DNA of 64,000 bases. Source: Neobacillus mesonae. GTDB taxonomy: Bacteria; Bacillota; Bacilli; Bacillales; Cytobacillaceae. The position numbers and the translations under genes are program-made. The stretch is taken from assembly GCF_001636315.1 (NCBI RefSeq), contig NZ_KV440949.1:2031203-2095202 (forward strand). Direction: 5' to 3'. Below the pieces are notes generated by a model, which saw only the letters and a list, made by a program, of their open reading frames with translations, was not told where the DNA came from and did no database searches. Below, in pieces: positions 18,826 through 27,872 of the stretch; position 1 is the first letter of the stretch, and each line of letters starts with the position of its first letter.

Positions 18826-18855
18826 AATATAGACTAAAGGAAATAGAATTGTCAA
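18826..18855 (-). promoter_or_regulatory. SigA-type promoter of the aroM-iclR-amidohydrolase operon
   Basis: On the minus strand, -35 TTGACA (18855-18850, perfect), an 18-bp spacer and -10 TATATT (18831-18826), about 60 bp upstream of the start codon. Confidence 0.7.
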
Positions 18856-18935
18856 TCGAGTGGGAGGCCAAGGCCAGTTATTAATATGTGGTGTCACCAT
18901 AATTAGATAGTTTAGCGCTTCAGCTTTTACAACAA

Positions 18936-18963
18936 AAAGCCCCCGCCCTAAAGCGGAGGCTTT
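18936..18963 (-). terminator. Terminator of the lsr operon
   Basis: AAAGCCCCCGC...GCGGAGGCTTT forms a GC-rich stem that on the minus strand runs into TTTTTG, 28 bp after the lsrF stop codon. Confidence 0.75.
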
Positions 18964-18990
18964 ACTTATCTATACAATGATCTAATAATA

Positions 18991-19869
18991 CTAGTTTGTG
19001 AGGTGCTGGAAAAACTCATACCCCTGTTTATCCGTAAACCCTTCATGAACAACCTTGTTTACAGCTTGAATCATTTCCTCAGGATATTCGGATTGGAAAA
19101 TATTCCTCCCCATATCCACACCAGCGGCCCCGCCTTGAATCGCGTTATAGGCCAAAGTAAGGGCATCCTTTTCAGGTATTTTCTTACCGCCTGCAACAAC
19201 CAGTGGGACCGGGCAGGCAGAGGAAACTTTTTCAAAATCCTCACAGTAATAGGTTTTCACAAGCTGCGCACCAAATTCAGCAAGCATTCTTGTCGCTAAT
19301 AAAAAGAAACTGGAAGTCCGCTCCATTGCTTTGCCAACAGCCACGACACCTAATGTTGGAATCGAATATCTTAACCCCAAATTAATGGCTCGGTTTAACT
19401 CTTCAATCGTTTCCTTCTGTCCATCTGCACCGATGAAGGTTTGAATCGCAATCGCGCTCGCATTCATCTTTATGGCATCTTCAATGTCAACGACCATGGA
19501 TTCATGGCTTAGGTCATCCTGGAGAACGCTGGAACCTGATGATGCCCTTAAGGCAATCGCCTTATTATAGGTCGGCGGGACACTGCTTCGAATCGCCCCT
19601 CTCGTCCCCATTAAACAATCCGCATGCTCTGCCAATCTCGGAATCAGTAAATCCAATCTTTCCAAACCGGAAGTAGGTCCCATGAAATAACCATGATCAA
19701 ATGCCAGCATAACCGTTTTTCCAGTCTTCGGGTTAAAAATTCTCGATAAGCGATCCTTCATTCCCCAATCATAATTGTTCGCACCCTTCACATGAAAATG
19801 ACCATTATTAGCGAAAGGAACATTCTCCGAAAAATCCTTTGCATTTTTGTTGCCCATAATATCTGCCAT
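18991..19869 (-). CDS. lsrF: LsrF: 3-hydroxy-5-phosphonooxypentane-2,4-dione thiolase
   Basis: A 292-residue class I aldolase-fold enzyme closely resembling enterobacterial LsrF, including LSRIFNPKTGKTVMLAFDHGYF, EHADCLMGTRGAIRS, LVKTYYCEDF (Schiff-base Lys region) and GVDMGRNIFQSEYP. In the AI-2 pathway it transfers an acetyl unit from processed phospho-AI-2 to CoA, ending the signal. It is the last gene of the lsrACDBF operon. The start ATG follows AAAGGAG. Fructose-bisphosphate aldolase is ruled unlikely by the full lsr context. Confidence 0.93.
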   Translation of the reverse strand: MADIMGNKNAKDFSENVPFANNGHFHVKGANNYDWGMKDRLSRIFNPKTGKTVMLAFDHGYFMGPTSGLERLDLLIPRLAEHADCLMGTRGAIRSSVPPTYNKAIALRASSGSSVLQDDLSHESMVVDIEDAIKMNASAIAIQTFIGADGQKETIEELNRAINLGLRYSIPTLGVVAVGKAMERTSSFFLLATRMLAEFGAQLVKTYYCEDFEKVSSACPVPLVVAGGKKIPEKDALTLAYNAIQGGAAGVDMGRNIFQSEYPEEMIQAVNKVVHEGFTDKQGYEFFQHLTN

Positions 19870-19915
19870 TTCTCTCTCCTTTACTTCTAGGAACCGCTAC
19901 TACAATATCAAAACA

Positions 19916-20995
19916 TTAAAAATTGTAGTCGTTCGTATTATCTTTCGTAAATACAATCCGCTCCGGTAACACAATAATCCCTGAATCATCTGCGGTATAA
20001 TCGTAGCCTTGAATGGAGTTTGGCTCTACTTTAACTGTGCCCATATCAGGAACCTCGATAGAGTCACCGACCTTTAGTGCATTACCTTGAGCCAGCCAAT
20101 AGGCAACGTATACAGCAAGGGCACCTTGATCTTTAACATCCCATAATCCATGATTGTTAATGGTTCCATTTTCAATAAATTGCCTCATGGAATTTGGCGA
20201 GGCAAAGCCTGTAATAATAACATCCTTTGCTTTTAATCCCTTATTTTCAGCTGCTTGTGCCATTGCCGGAAGAGCAGTGGAGTCCGGACATATAATAGCA
20301 TCGATGTCAGGATAAGAACTTAAAATACTTTCACCGACCTGCAATGACTTTTGTTCATTGGCATCACCATATTGGGTTGTGACAACTTCCCACTTTGGAT
20401 ATTTTTCTTTTATATATTTATTGGCATAATTAACCCAAGAGTTTTGGTCTGGAACGGTTGGGCTTGAATAGAACCAGGCAATTTTCTTCGCATCATCTGG
20501 TTGATCCATTTGTTCTGCAGCCATATCAACAAGCATTTTACCCAGGATTTCTGGTGTACCTTGGTTGATATATAACGAACGATATTTAGGATCAACATCG
20601 GAATCCCATGTAACGACTTTAATGCCGGCATCCAATGCCTTTTTCAATGCCTGATTTAAGCCATCAGAAGTGACAGACGAAATGGCAATCGCATCCGCAC
20701 CGCTGTTCACAGCACTGTTAATGATTTGTACTTGGTTGGCAACCGTACCTTCCGGCGCCCCGTCATACTTCACCTTAAAACCAACTTTCTTCGCCATCTC
20801 CTGTGCACCATCGTTACCAGATTCAAAGAAGGCATTCCCTGTCATTTTTGGAATAAAAACAACTTGAATATCTTTCGCGTCCTTCTTTTTCCCGCCGTCT
20901 TTAGAGCCGCCTTCTTCTTTAGATCCGCATGCAGCCACAAACATCATCACAATCGTTACAAGAATCAGCAATTTCATCGTTTTTAATTTTCCCAT
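19916..20995 (-). CDS. lsrB: LsrB: AI-2-binding lipoprotein
   Basis: A 359-residue type I periplasmic-binding protein with a lipoprotein signal (VAAC lipobox near residue 23) and a charged linker. The core begins VVFIPKMTGNAFFESGNDGAQ and carries VTWDSDVDPKYRSLYINQGTPE and GFASPNSMRQFIENGTI, typical of LsrB/RhaS-like sugar binders. In this operon it captures autoinducer-2 for the LsrACD importer. A second in-frame ATG 18 bases in could also serve as start. It is followed 46 bp later by lsrF. Confidence 0.92.
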   Translation of the reverse strand: MGKLKTMKLLILVTIVMMFVAACGSKEEGGSKDGGKKKDAKDIQVVFIPKMTGNAFFESGNDGAQEMAKKVGFKVKYDGAPEGTVANQVQIINSAVNSGADAIAISSVTSDGLNQALKKALDAGIKVVTWDSDVDPKYRSLYINQGTPEILGKMLVDMAAEQMDQPDDAKKIAWFYSSPTVPDQNSWVNYANKYIKEKYPKWEVVTTQYGDANEQKSLQVGESILSSYPDIDAIICPDSTALPAMAQAAENKGLKAKDVIITGFASPNSMRQFIENGTINNHGLWDVKDQGALAVYVAYWLAQGNALKVGDSIEVPDMGTVKVEPNSIQGYDYTADDSGIIVLPERIVFTKDNTNDYNF

Positions 20996-21001
20996 TGCCG
21001 C

Positions 21002-21997
21002 CTAACCCCCATTTTGTTTATGTGTGATGATTCTCTTTACGTTAAATCTGAAATCCGGATTGATTCCCAAAAACGCAACCGACACAATGAGGAGGACCCC
21101 CGTAGCCAATCCAATATATTGGGTCGCAACTCCAGCCATTTGCAAACCCACCTGCATAAATCCCAGTATGATGCTAGCTAATGCCGTCCCGACAACACCC
21201 CCTTTACCTCCTGTGATTAAAGTTCCTCCCAAGACAACGACAGTTAGAATGGGCATCAGATACTCAGCACCATAATCAGATCTTGCACTGCCTAAATAGG
21301 AGGTTAATACAACCCCGGCAATACCGGCACTTAACCCTGACAAAACATAGGCAGCCGTCAACACTTTCCTCGTATGAATCCCAACGTACTCAGCAGTGTT
21401 TTGATTGACTCCTGATAGATAGACATATCTGCCAAACCTTGTACGATGCAGAAGGATATAGGCCACCAAAAACATGATAAAAAAGATAATAACGGCATTT
21501 GGGAGTCCTAGAACCATTCCATTGGCAATTTGGCCAAAACTTTCAGGGAAGCCGGTAAACCCTTCATAGGTGCTGACCCCGGATAATCCCACCAGCACGA
21601 TGGCAATTCCGCTATATAAAAGCATGCCGCCTAGAGTGATCACCATTGCTTGAACCCTTCCATAGGCAATAAGCACTCCATTTAGAAGACCGCATAATCC
21701 GCCCGTCAAAACAGCACAAAGGACGGAAGCCCAGATATTAAGCCCTGCCACTTGAAATAAAAGTCCTGTGACAACAGAACTCAACCCTATAATGGAGACA
21801 CCCGAAATATCGATTCCTCCCGTAATAACGACCATGGTGACAAAGAAACCAATAATAGCAATCGCGATAAAGTCGTTAAAACTATTTAACAGGATGGAGA
21901 TATTCCAGAATCTCGGGTTAATCATCCCAAAAACAAGGATTTCAAGCACAATTAAAACGAATAAAGTGAGGTGCCATTTCGGGATTTTTGTGAACAT
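21002..21997 (-). CDS. lsrD: LsrD: AI-2 ABC transporter permease
   Basis: A BPD_transp_2 permease of 331 residues with about 9-10 hydrophobic segments (VVITGGIDISGVSIIGLSS, LGGMLLYSGIAIVLVG, LGGTLITGGKGGVVGTALASII). The start is taken as ATG 21997, one base after the lsrC stop (TGA-C-ATG); AGGAGG lies somewhat far upstream (12 bases). It pairs with LsrC to form the channel for AI-2. Confidence 0.92.
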   Translation of the reverse strand: MFTKIPKWHLTLFVLIVLEILVFGMINPRFWNISILLNSFNDFIAIAIIGFFVTMVVITGGIDISGVSIIGLSSVVTGLLFQVAGLNIWASVLCAVLTGGLCGLLNGVLIAYGRVQAMVITLGGMLLYSGIAIVLVGLSGVSTYEGFTGFPESFGQIANGMVLGLPNAVIIFFIMFLVAYILLHRTRFGRYVYLSGVNQNTAEYVGIHTRKVLTAAYVLSGLSAGIAGVVLTSYLGSARSDYGAEYLMPILTVVVLGGTLITGGKGGVVGTALASIILGFMQVGLQMAGVATQYIGLATGVLLIVSVAFLGINPDFRFNVKRIITHKQNGG

Positions 21998-21998
21998 G

Positions 21999-22991
21999 TC
22001 AATCGTGAGCCTCCTTTTGCAGCACTCTTGCATTTAATCTCACTTTCCTTGCCTTTTGATTGGCTTTAAATGCAAGAAGGGCATCGATTACGACAATGAT
22101 GATTAACAGCGAACCCGAAATCGTACTATTCCAAAAAGCTGGTACTTTCATATAAACAAGAGCAGAGTTGATTGATGTTAAAATAATCGCTCCCAATGCT
22201 GCCCCAACAACCGTTCCAATCCCGCCTATTAATGAGACGCCGCCAAGAACGCACGCCGCGATGACCGTCAACTCAATTCCTGCGCCGGCATTTGTTGAGA
22301 CAAAGCCAATTTGGCTGACAAAGATGAGCCCAGCTAAAGCAGCGCAGATACCTGAAATAACAAACGAGTAAGCAATATATCGATTGACGGGAATCCCTAG
22401 GGAAACAGCACCGTCCCTATTGTCACCAATCGCGTTGTAATACCTCCCCTTGCTGCTCTTTGTCAGGTATACCTGAACCAGAATAACGCCGACTATCACG
22501 ATGACCGTCAATACATTCATACCGAAGATGCCTATGTTAGAAAGCCCTTTTACTTTCGCAGGGATATTTTCCACCCATTTTCCGTTCGTATAAATAACCT
22601 GGAGGACTCGTGTGATCGAAAGTATGGCCAGCGTCATAATAAAGGAAGAAATTTTTAACTTAATAACACCAAATCCATTAATCACACCAATGCCTGCTCC
22701 AATTAGGATGGCCACAATCACGGCGGTCAAAATGCTGCCCCCATCCCTAAGAATCGTTCCACAAACAGCAGCCGTCAGGCCCAGCGTTCCACCGACAGAA
22801 ATATCCAAATTCCCCGTTAATAGGACAAAGGTCATCCCGACCGCGAGAACAATATAAAGCAAGCTGCTTTTCAACGATTTATCGATATTTTGCAAGGATA
22901 AGTAGTCAGAATTCACCAAACCTACAACGAGAAATAGAACAATTAAAAATAGGAAGGTTCTAAATTCCCTTAGTTTGATTATGTTTGTCAT
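21999..22991 (-). CDS. lsrC: LsrC: AI-2 ABC transporter permease
   Basis: A BPD_transp_2 permease of 331 residues (VGMTFVLLTGNLDISVGGTLGLTA, VIAACVLGGVSLIGGIGTVVGAALGAI). The start is ATG 22991, nine bases after AGGAGG and one base after the lsrA stop (TAG-G-ATG). The upstream ATG at 23000 abuts the ribosome site and is unlikely. The same one-base junction is used at lsrC/lsrD, so A, C and D are translationally coupled. Confidence 0.92.
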   Translation of the reverse strand: MTNIIKLREFRTFLFLIVLFLVVGLVNSDYLSLQNIDKSLKSSLLYIVLAVGMTFVLLTGNLDISVGGTLGLTAAVCGTILRDGGSILTAVIVAILIGAGIGVINGFGVIKLKISSFIMTLAILSITRVLQVIYTNGKWVENIPAKVKGLSNIGIFGMNVLTVIVIVGVILVQVYLTKSSKGRYYNAIGDNRDGAVSLGIPVNRYIAYSFVISGICAALAGLIFVSQIGFVSTNAGAGIELTVIAACVLGGVSLIGGIGTVVGAALGAIILTSINSALVYMKVPAFWNSTISGSLLIIIVVIDALLAFKANQKARKVRLNARVLQKEAHD

Positions 22992-22992
22992 C

Positions 22993-24507
22993 CTAGACAT
23001 CCTCCTGATCACTTCCTTCATATGTTCCAAAGGCTGCCTTCATCACATTGGCCGTATTAATTTCATCCAAGGAAAGACAAACATCGCAGGTTCCCTGATA
23101 GACTGCATAGATGCGGTCACTAATTCGTTCGATTTCTTCTAGGTCGGAGGAAATTAGCAGGATAGAAATTCCTTGGTTTTTTAATTCCGTCATGATGGAA
23201 TAGATGTCTCCCCTTGCCGCAGCATCAATTCCCCTTGTCGGTTCATCCATGATGATCAATTTAGGATTCATGGAAAGCGCTCTGGCAATAACAGCCTTCT
23301 GTTGATTTCCGCCTGAGAGCGATTTCATCTCATCGTCTTGGGAACTCACCTTAATCCTTAATAGATCAATATACCGATTGGCGACTTGCTCCTCCAACTT
23401 TTTCTTCGTAAAAAGACCATGCCGTTTAATAATTTGTGCCGTGATATTATGCCGTACAGAACTTATTGAAAATACCCCATGCAAAAATCGATCCTCCGGT
23501 ATATAAGCTAAGCCGCTGTTCATTGTTTGATTGATGGAAAAATTGGTAATGTCTTTGCCGTCCAAATACACCTTTCCGCTCTTCACCCGGTTAATTCCAT
23601 AAATCGATTCAGCAATTTCTGTTCTCCCAGCCCCAACAAGCCCGGCGAGCCCCACAACTTCTCCCTTGTAAACTTCAAAACTAATATTCTTAAATCCGTC
23701 GCCAACAAGGTTTTCTACTTTAAGGACCGCTTCCTCCCCCTGGCGTTCTGCCATTCGCTTTTCAAATCGACTCTCATAATGTGCTTCATTTCCAACAGGA
23801 AGCAATCCTTGAATCAACATGTCTTTTGTGAATTCGTCTATTTTCCCTTTCAGTGTGACTTGACCGTCCCGTAAGATGACCGCATGTGTGGAAATCTGAA
23901 AGACCTCATCCAGACGGTGTGTAATATAGAAGATACCAACTCCTGAATTCTTTAACTGCTCAATCACTTTGAATAAAGCTTCTGTTTCAGAAAATGTTAA
24001 GGTAGAGGTTGGTTCATCAAGAATTAATACCTTTGACCTTCGCAAAAGTCCTTTGATAATCTCGAGCTGCTGCTGTTCTGCAATACTTAAGGTAGCGGCA
24101 AGCCGTTTCAAATCAAGATTCCAGCCTAATTCTTTAATAAGCTTGATTGCTTCTCCTCTTACTTCGTGTTTAATTTTTCCAAAGCCAATCGTCAGGTTTT
24201 GCTCTACGGTCATATTTGGAAATAACAGCGGTTCCTGGGGCACTAAATAAATGCCCCTTTCATGGGCGGAGTTTGGATTTAAATTACCTGCCCGTTCACC
24301 ACTAATCTCAATCGTTCCAGAGTCTGGCTGATAAATCCCTGTGAGGATTTTCATCAAGGTACTCTTTCCTGCCCCATTACCGCCGATAATCGAAATAACT
24401 TCCGACTCATTCAGTTCTAATGTAATCCCCTGTAAAACGGTATTTCGGTTAAATGACTTTCGGATACCCTCCAATCTCACCAAGTTCTGCGGCACTTTCA
24501 CAAACAC
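22993..24507 (-). CDS. lsrA: LsrA: AI-2 ABC transporter ATPase (double nucleotide-binding domain)
   Basis: A 504-residue sugar-type ATPase with two ABC domains. The first has Walker A GGNGAGKST, signature LSIAEQQQLEI (non-canonical) and Walker B VLILDEPTSTL. The second has degenerate Walker A GLVGAGRTE, signature LSGGNQQKAV and Walker B LIIMDEPTRGID. This matches the ribose/AI-2 class. The start is GTG at 24507 after TAGGGGG. It is first gene of lsrACDBF and divergent from lsrR, as in enterobacteria. Confidence 0.93.
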   Translation of the reverse strand: MFVKVPQNLVRLEGIRKSFNRNTVLQGITLELNESEVISIIGGNGAGKSTLMKILTGIYQPDSGTIEISGERAGNLNPNSAHERGIYLVPQEPLLFPNMTVEQNLTIGFGKIKHEVRGEAIKLIKELGWNLDLKRLAATLSIAEQQQLEIIKGLLRRSKVLILDEPTSTLTFSETEALFKVIEQLKNSGVGIFYITHRLDEVFQISTHAVILRDGQVTLKGKIDEFTKDMLIQGLLPVGNEAHYESRFEKRMAERQGEEAVLKVENLVGDGFKNISFEVYKGEVVGLAGLVGAGRTEIAESIYGINRVKSGKVYLDGKDITNFSINQTMNSGLAYIPEDRFLHGVFSISSVRHNITAQIIKRHGLFTKKKLEEQVANRYIDLLRIKVSSQDDEMKSLSGGNQQKAVIARALSMNPKLIIMDEPTRGIDAAARGDIYSIMTELKNQGISILLISSDLEEIERISDRIYAVYQGTCDVCLSLDEINTANVMKAAFGTYEGSDQEDV

Positions 24508-24775
24508 CCCCTACCTTAGCACTAGTTGATGTAACCGTTTTCCACATTAGTTCCATACATTTTATTCACGGAACATCATTTTATTCATTATCAAACTTTT
24601 CATTCTTTTCTTTAAATTCATCGAATAGGATATTGTACTAAGAGTGAATCAGCAACAGAAGCCATTAGAGCACTAATGACTTAAACAAAATTTGCAGAGT
24701 CCTTTGTTATAAGATCAAACAATAGTTTCCATATGAAATTTTTGTATAAAAAATAAACGGTAGAGAGTGAAGAAC
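24508..24775. promoter_or_regulatory. lsrA-lsrR divergent control region
   Basis: This region contains an 11-bp direct repeat CATTTTATTCA at 24558-24568 and 24577-24587, an inverted pair GTTCC (24550-24554)/GGAAC (24570-24574), and the near-palindrome TTTCCATATGAAA at 24727-24739. Any of these could be the LsrR operator. Candidate -10 boxes for lsrR are TATAAG (24708) and TATAAA (24745), both with weak -35 partners. No ORF is present. Confidence 0.5.
24530..24543. promoter_or_regulatory. Candidate cre site upstream of lsrA
   Basis: TGTAACCGTTTTCC matches the cre consensus TGWAANCGNTNWCA at 13 of 14 positions. It lies 22 bp upstream of the lsrA start, suggesting catabolite repression of AI-2 uptake by CcpA. 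Confidence 0.45.
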
Positions 24776-25696
24776 ATGGCCTACGAAAATAGCCTGATCA
24801 TTAACGTCGCATGGAAATACTACAATGAGGGCATGACTCAAAATGAGATAGCGGAGTCTTTGAACCTATCAAGAATGAAGGTGATTAAATACCTCGAGAT
24901 TGCGAAGGCCAACCACATCATCCAATTTAAAATTAACCTGGATCATGTTGTGGACATGGATCTGCAAAATAAAATTAAGCAGCAATATGGTTTGCAGGAT
25001 TTATATATTGTACCCGCTGCCGGCCAAAATTCGTTAGATAGTCTTTCCAAGGCGGCTGCCCAATACATTGAAGACAGAATTACCAGCGATACCATGATTA
25101 ACGTTGGATATGGGCAGGCCGTTTCACGAACCTTGGGGCATCTAAATATCTCCACAAAGTATAAGGTTACCTTCGTCTCCCTATCTGGGGGCGTCAAATT
25201 TTATATACCAACAGCCATTGATTCTTCATCTGATTATTATTCAAATCCCAATTACAATCATTACATCATGCCGGCCCCATTAGTGGTATCGACAGAACCT
25301 CTTGCCAAACAATTGCTCAATGAAAAACCAATCAAGAAGATCCTGGAAATGATCCCGTATTCAAACATAACCATTATTGGCATTGGGGCAGTGAATGAGC
25401 GAGCCACCATTGTAAAAGAAGAGTACTTGACCACAAATGACATGGAAATCATTAAATCGATGGGAGCTGTAGGTGATGTTTTGAGCCAATTTTACGATAT
25501 AAATGGCAATGTTATAGATTACAAGTTGCATAAACAGCTAGTCAGTACAGAGATCAGTCTTTTAAAATCGCTGAACCATGTGGTGGCTGTTGCTGGCGGT
25601 TTGGAAAAGAGAGAGGCCATCATCGGCGCCTTAAGAGGGGGGTATATCGATGTATTAATTACAGATGAGGTTGTTGCCAAGAGTCTAATAGATTGA
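24776..25696 (+). CDS. lsrR: LsrR: SorC/DeoR-type repressor of the lsr operon
   Basis: A SorC-family regulator of about 306 residues. An N-terminal helix-turn-helix (YYNEGMTQNEIAESLNLSRMKVIKYL) is followed by a sugar-phosphate-binding domain (VGYGQAVSRTLGHL, SLSGGV, ITIIGIGAVNERATI, VAVAGGLEKREAIIGALRGGYIDVLITDE). The ATG at 24776 is preferred, with GAGAGTGA at normal spacing; an in-frame GTG at 24767 is possible. By family it represses lsrA and lsrR until phospho-AI-2 binds. It is divergent from lsrA and followed by lsrK. Confidence 0.92.
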   Translation: MAYENSLIINVAWKYYNEGMTQNEIAESLNLSRMKVIKYLEIAKANHIIQFKINLDHVVDMDLQNKIKQQYGLQDLYIVPAAGQNSLDSLSKAAAQYIEDRITSDTMINVGYGQAVSRTLGHLNISTKYKVTFVSLSGGVKFYIPTAIDSSSDYYSNPNYNHYIMPAPLVVSTEPLAKQLLNEKPIKKILEMIPYSNITIIGIGAVNERATIVKEEYLTTNDMEIIKSMGAVGDVLSQFYDINGNVIDYKLHKQLVSTEISLLKSLNHVVAVAGGLEKREAIIGALRGGYIDVLITDEVVAKSLID

Positions 25697-25742
25697 AAAA
25701 TGCCTTTAGTCCTTAATAATTGATGGAAAGGGAGAAAGCGGC

Positions 25743-27302
25743 ATGGTAAAGTACTTAATGGCAATAGACGCCGGTACCGGCAGCGTCAGGGTCATTTTAT
25801 TTGACACACTAGGTAATGAACTCTTTTGTACACAATCAGAATGGACCCATAAGGAGGATCCAAGATATCCAGGGTCCATGGACTTTGACATCGACACCAA
25901 TATCGAAATCATCATCCTGCTTATTAAAGACCTTTTAACAGAGAGCAGCATCAACCCCGCAAACATTGCAGCCATTTCCACTACCAGCATGCGCGAAGCC
26001 ATTGTCCTATATGACCAAAACGGCAAGGAACTTTGGGCCTGCGCCAACGTAGACTCTAGGTCAAATGATGAAGTGGCAAACCTTTATAAAATCAGCGACA
26101 CACTCGAAACCGAACTTCATCAAATATCCGGCCAGACATTTTCTTTAGGAGCCATCCCGAGAATCCTTTGGGTGAAAAAAAATCTCCCTGAAATCTATAA
26201 CCATATCAAATATGTGACGATGCTGAACGACTGGATTACCTATCGCCTGACTGGTGTCATCTCCGTTGAACCTTCCAATGGCTGTACAACCGGCCTCTTT
26301 GATTTGAAAAAACGAGGTTGGGAGCCAAGTATTTCAGAGAGGGTCGGTCTCAGAAATGACATTTTTCCAGTAGTAAATGAAAGCGGATCCATTATTGGCC
26401 ATGTAACCGAGGGGTTCGCTGCCCTTACCGGACTGAGCACACAAACGCTCGTTGTAGCCGGCGGCGGCGATGCCCAATTAGGCTGTATCGGTATGGGCGT
26501 TATCGGTGAAGGGGATGCAGCTGTTTTAGGCGGAAGCTTTTGGCAATACGAATATACCACCAGCCAAGTCGAAATCAATGATGCCTGCAAAGTACGGGTG
26601 AATTGCCATGCCATCCCGGGCACCTGGCAATATGAAGCGATCGCCTTCTTCCCCGGATTAATCATGAGATGGTTCAGGGATTCGTTTTGCGAGCTTGAAG
26701 CCCATCTCCAAAAGGATACCGGGGAAAGTATTTACGCCCAAATGGAAAAAAGGGCGATCGATATACCTGCCGGCAGCCACGGGATGATCTGCACGTTTTC
26801 CGATAAAATGAATTATTTTTCATGGAAGCATGCGGCACCGAGCTTCATAGATTTTAAAATTGATAGCTCCTTTAATAAAGCAACCTTTTATCGCGCCATT
26901 ATGGAGAATGCTGCATTTGTCACCAAGGGAAATATTGAGGAAGTGTCCAAAACGACAAATAGGTCGCCTGAGTCAATTGTATTTGGCGGCGGCGCATCAA
27001 AAAGTGACCTGTGGTGCCAAATTGTTGCGGACGTTCTAAATATGAAAGTAAAAGTTCCTGTTGTAAAGGAATCTACGGCTCTTGGTGCGGCCATTTGTGC
27101 CGGTGTAGGAGCAGGTGTTTATGGGAGTTTTAATGAAGCTATTAATAAGGTTGTTAAATTTGAAAAAACCTTCGTACCAAACGAGGCGAATCGAGCTGTT
27201 TACGATGAACTATATCAAAAATGGGAATCCGTTTATAAAGTACATTTAGACTTGGCGGACCAGGGATATACGGATCATATGTGGATTGCCCCGGGCTTAT
27301 AA
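25743..27302 (+). CDS. lsrK: LsrK: autoinducer-2 kinase
   Basis: A 519-residue FGGY-family kinase that follows E. coli LsrK closely (YLMAIDAGTGSVRVILFD, MREAIVLYDQNGKELWACANVD, AIPRILWVKKNLP, VVAGGGDAQLGCIGMGV, MRWFRDSFC). It phosphorylates AI-2 after uptake, trapping it and generating the LsrR inducer. It starts 46 bp after lsrR behind AAAGGGAG. The gene order here is lsrR-lsrK, the reverse of the enterobacterial order. Confidence 0.94.
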   Translation: MVKYLMAIDAGTGSVRVILFDTLGNELFCTQSEWTHKEDPRYPGSMDFDIDTNIEIIILLIKDLLTESSINPANIAAISTTSMREAIVLYDQNGKELWACANVDSRSNDEVANLYKISDTLETELHQISGQTFSLGAIPRILWVKKNLPEIYNHIKYVTMLNDWITYRLTGVISVEPSNGCTTGLFDLKKRGWEPSISERVGLRNDIFPVVNESGSIIGHVTEGFAALTGLSTQTLVVAGGGDAQLGCIGMGVIGEGDAAVLGGSFWQYEYTTSQVEINDACKVRVNCHAIPGTWQYEAIAFFPGLIMRWFRDSFCELEAHLQKDTGESIYAQMEKRAIDIPAGSHGMICTFSDKMNYFSWKHAAPSFIDFKIDSSFNKATFYRAIMENAAFVTKGNIEEVSKTTNRSPESIVFGGGASKSDLWCQIVADVLNMKVKVPVVKESTALGAAICAGVGAGVYGSFNEAINKVVKFEKTFVPNEANRAVYDELYQKWESVYKVHLDLADQGYTDHMWIAPGL

Positions 27303-27375
27303 AGTGAAACTTCAATAAGTGGGGGTTTTACTGCCCGTTAATACGGGATCAAGTATGCAAAGGAGAGGAATCAAC

Positions 27376-27723
27376 ATGACTGTTCTTAACGAGAATGAAA
27401 GAGAATATCGCTTTGGTGACAGCGGGCCCAAGTATCTTCTAAGAGGTCCGAGAATGAACTTTGGAGTGGTTGTGCTGCAGCCGGGACAGGACTTTCCCGC
27501 ACATTATCATAACATTATGGAGGAGAACTTCTATATATTAGAGGGCGAACTGGAGATTCACATTGACAAGGAGATTTTCTATTGTAAAAAAGGCGATTTT
27601 ATTCACGTCGAACCAAAAAAGGTCCACTATTTGATCAATAAAGGAGATACCATCTTTAAAGCAGCATTTATGCTGGCACCTTATCAAGAAAAGGATAAGG
27701 TTGATGTGGATTACAGACCTTAG
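27376..27723 (+). CDS. Small cupin protein in the lsr locus, possible LsrG substitute
   Basis: A single-domain cupin of 115 residues starting at ATG 27376, seven bases after AGGAGAGG; an in-frame start at 27319 has no ribosome site. Cupin motif 1 is FPAHYHNIMEENFYILEGEL (His-His-Glu metal ligands) and motif 2 is GDFIHVEPKKVHYL. It lies 73 bp after lsrK in the same direction. LsrG, the small isomerase that processes phospho-AI-2, is not seen anywhere in the locus, so this cupin may fill that step. This is inference from context; it resembles generic mannose-6-phosphate-isomerase-like cupins. Confidence 0.8.
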   Translation: MTVLNENEREYRFGDSGPKYLLRGPRMNFGVVVLQPGQDFPAHYHNIMEENFYILEGELEIHIDKEIFYCKKGDFIHVEPKKVHYLINKGDTIFKAAFMLAPYQEKDKVDVDYRP

Positions 27724-27790
27724 GGACATGGGGACAGGTTCCTTGTCCCATTTTAAGAGGGACAGAGGGACAGGAACCTTGTCCCTCTCG
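27723..27790. repeat. GGGACAGG-type extragenic repeat, copy 4 (paired)
   Basis: Two inverted units (GGGGACAGGTTCCTTGTCCC and GGGACAGGAACCTTGTCCC) lie immediately after the cupin stop codon, belonging to the same family as the repeats near 4.5, 10.1 and 54.0 kb. Confidence 0.75.
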
Positions 27791-27830
27791 TAACACGTAT
27801 GAGAAGGAGGGTGGTTGGCACCTGGTACAA

Positions 27831-27872
27831 CTCCCGTCTCCCCTATAAAATCGGAGAAAGCAGACGGGAGAT
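27831..27872 (-). terminator. Hairpin at the 3' end of cardiolipin synthase
   Basis: CTCCCGTCT...AGACGGGAG forms a nine-base perfect stem overlapping the stop codon of the synthase gene on the minus strand. No clear T-run follows; termination is possible. Confidence 0.4.
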
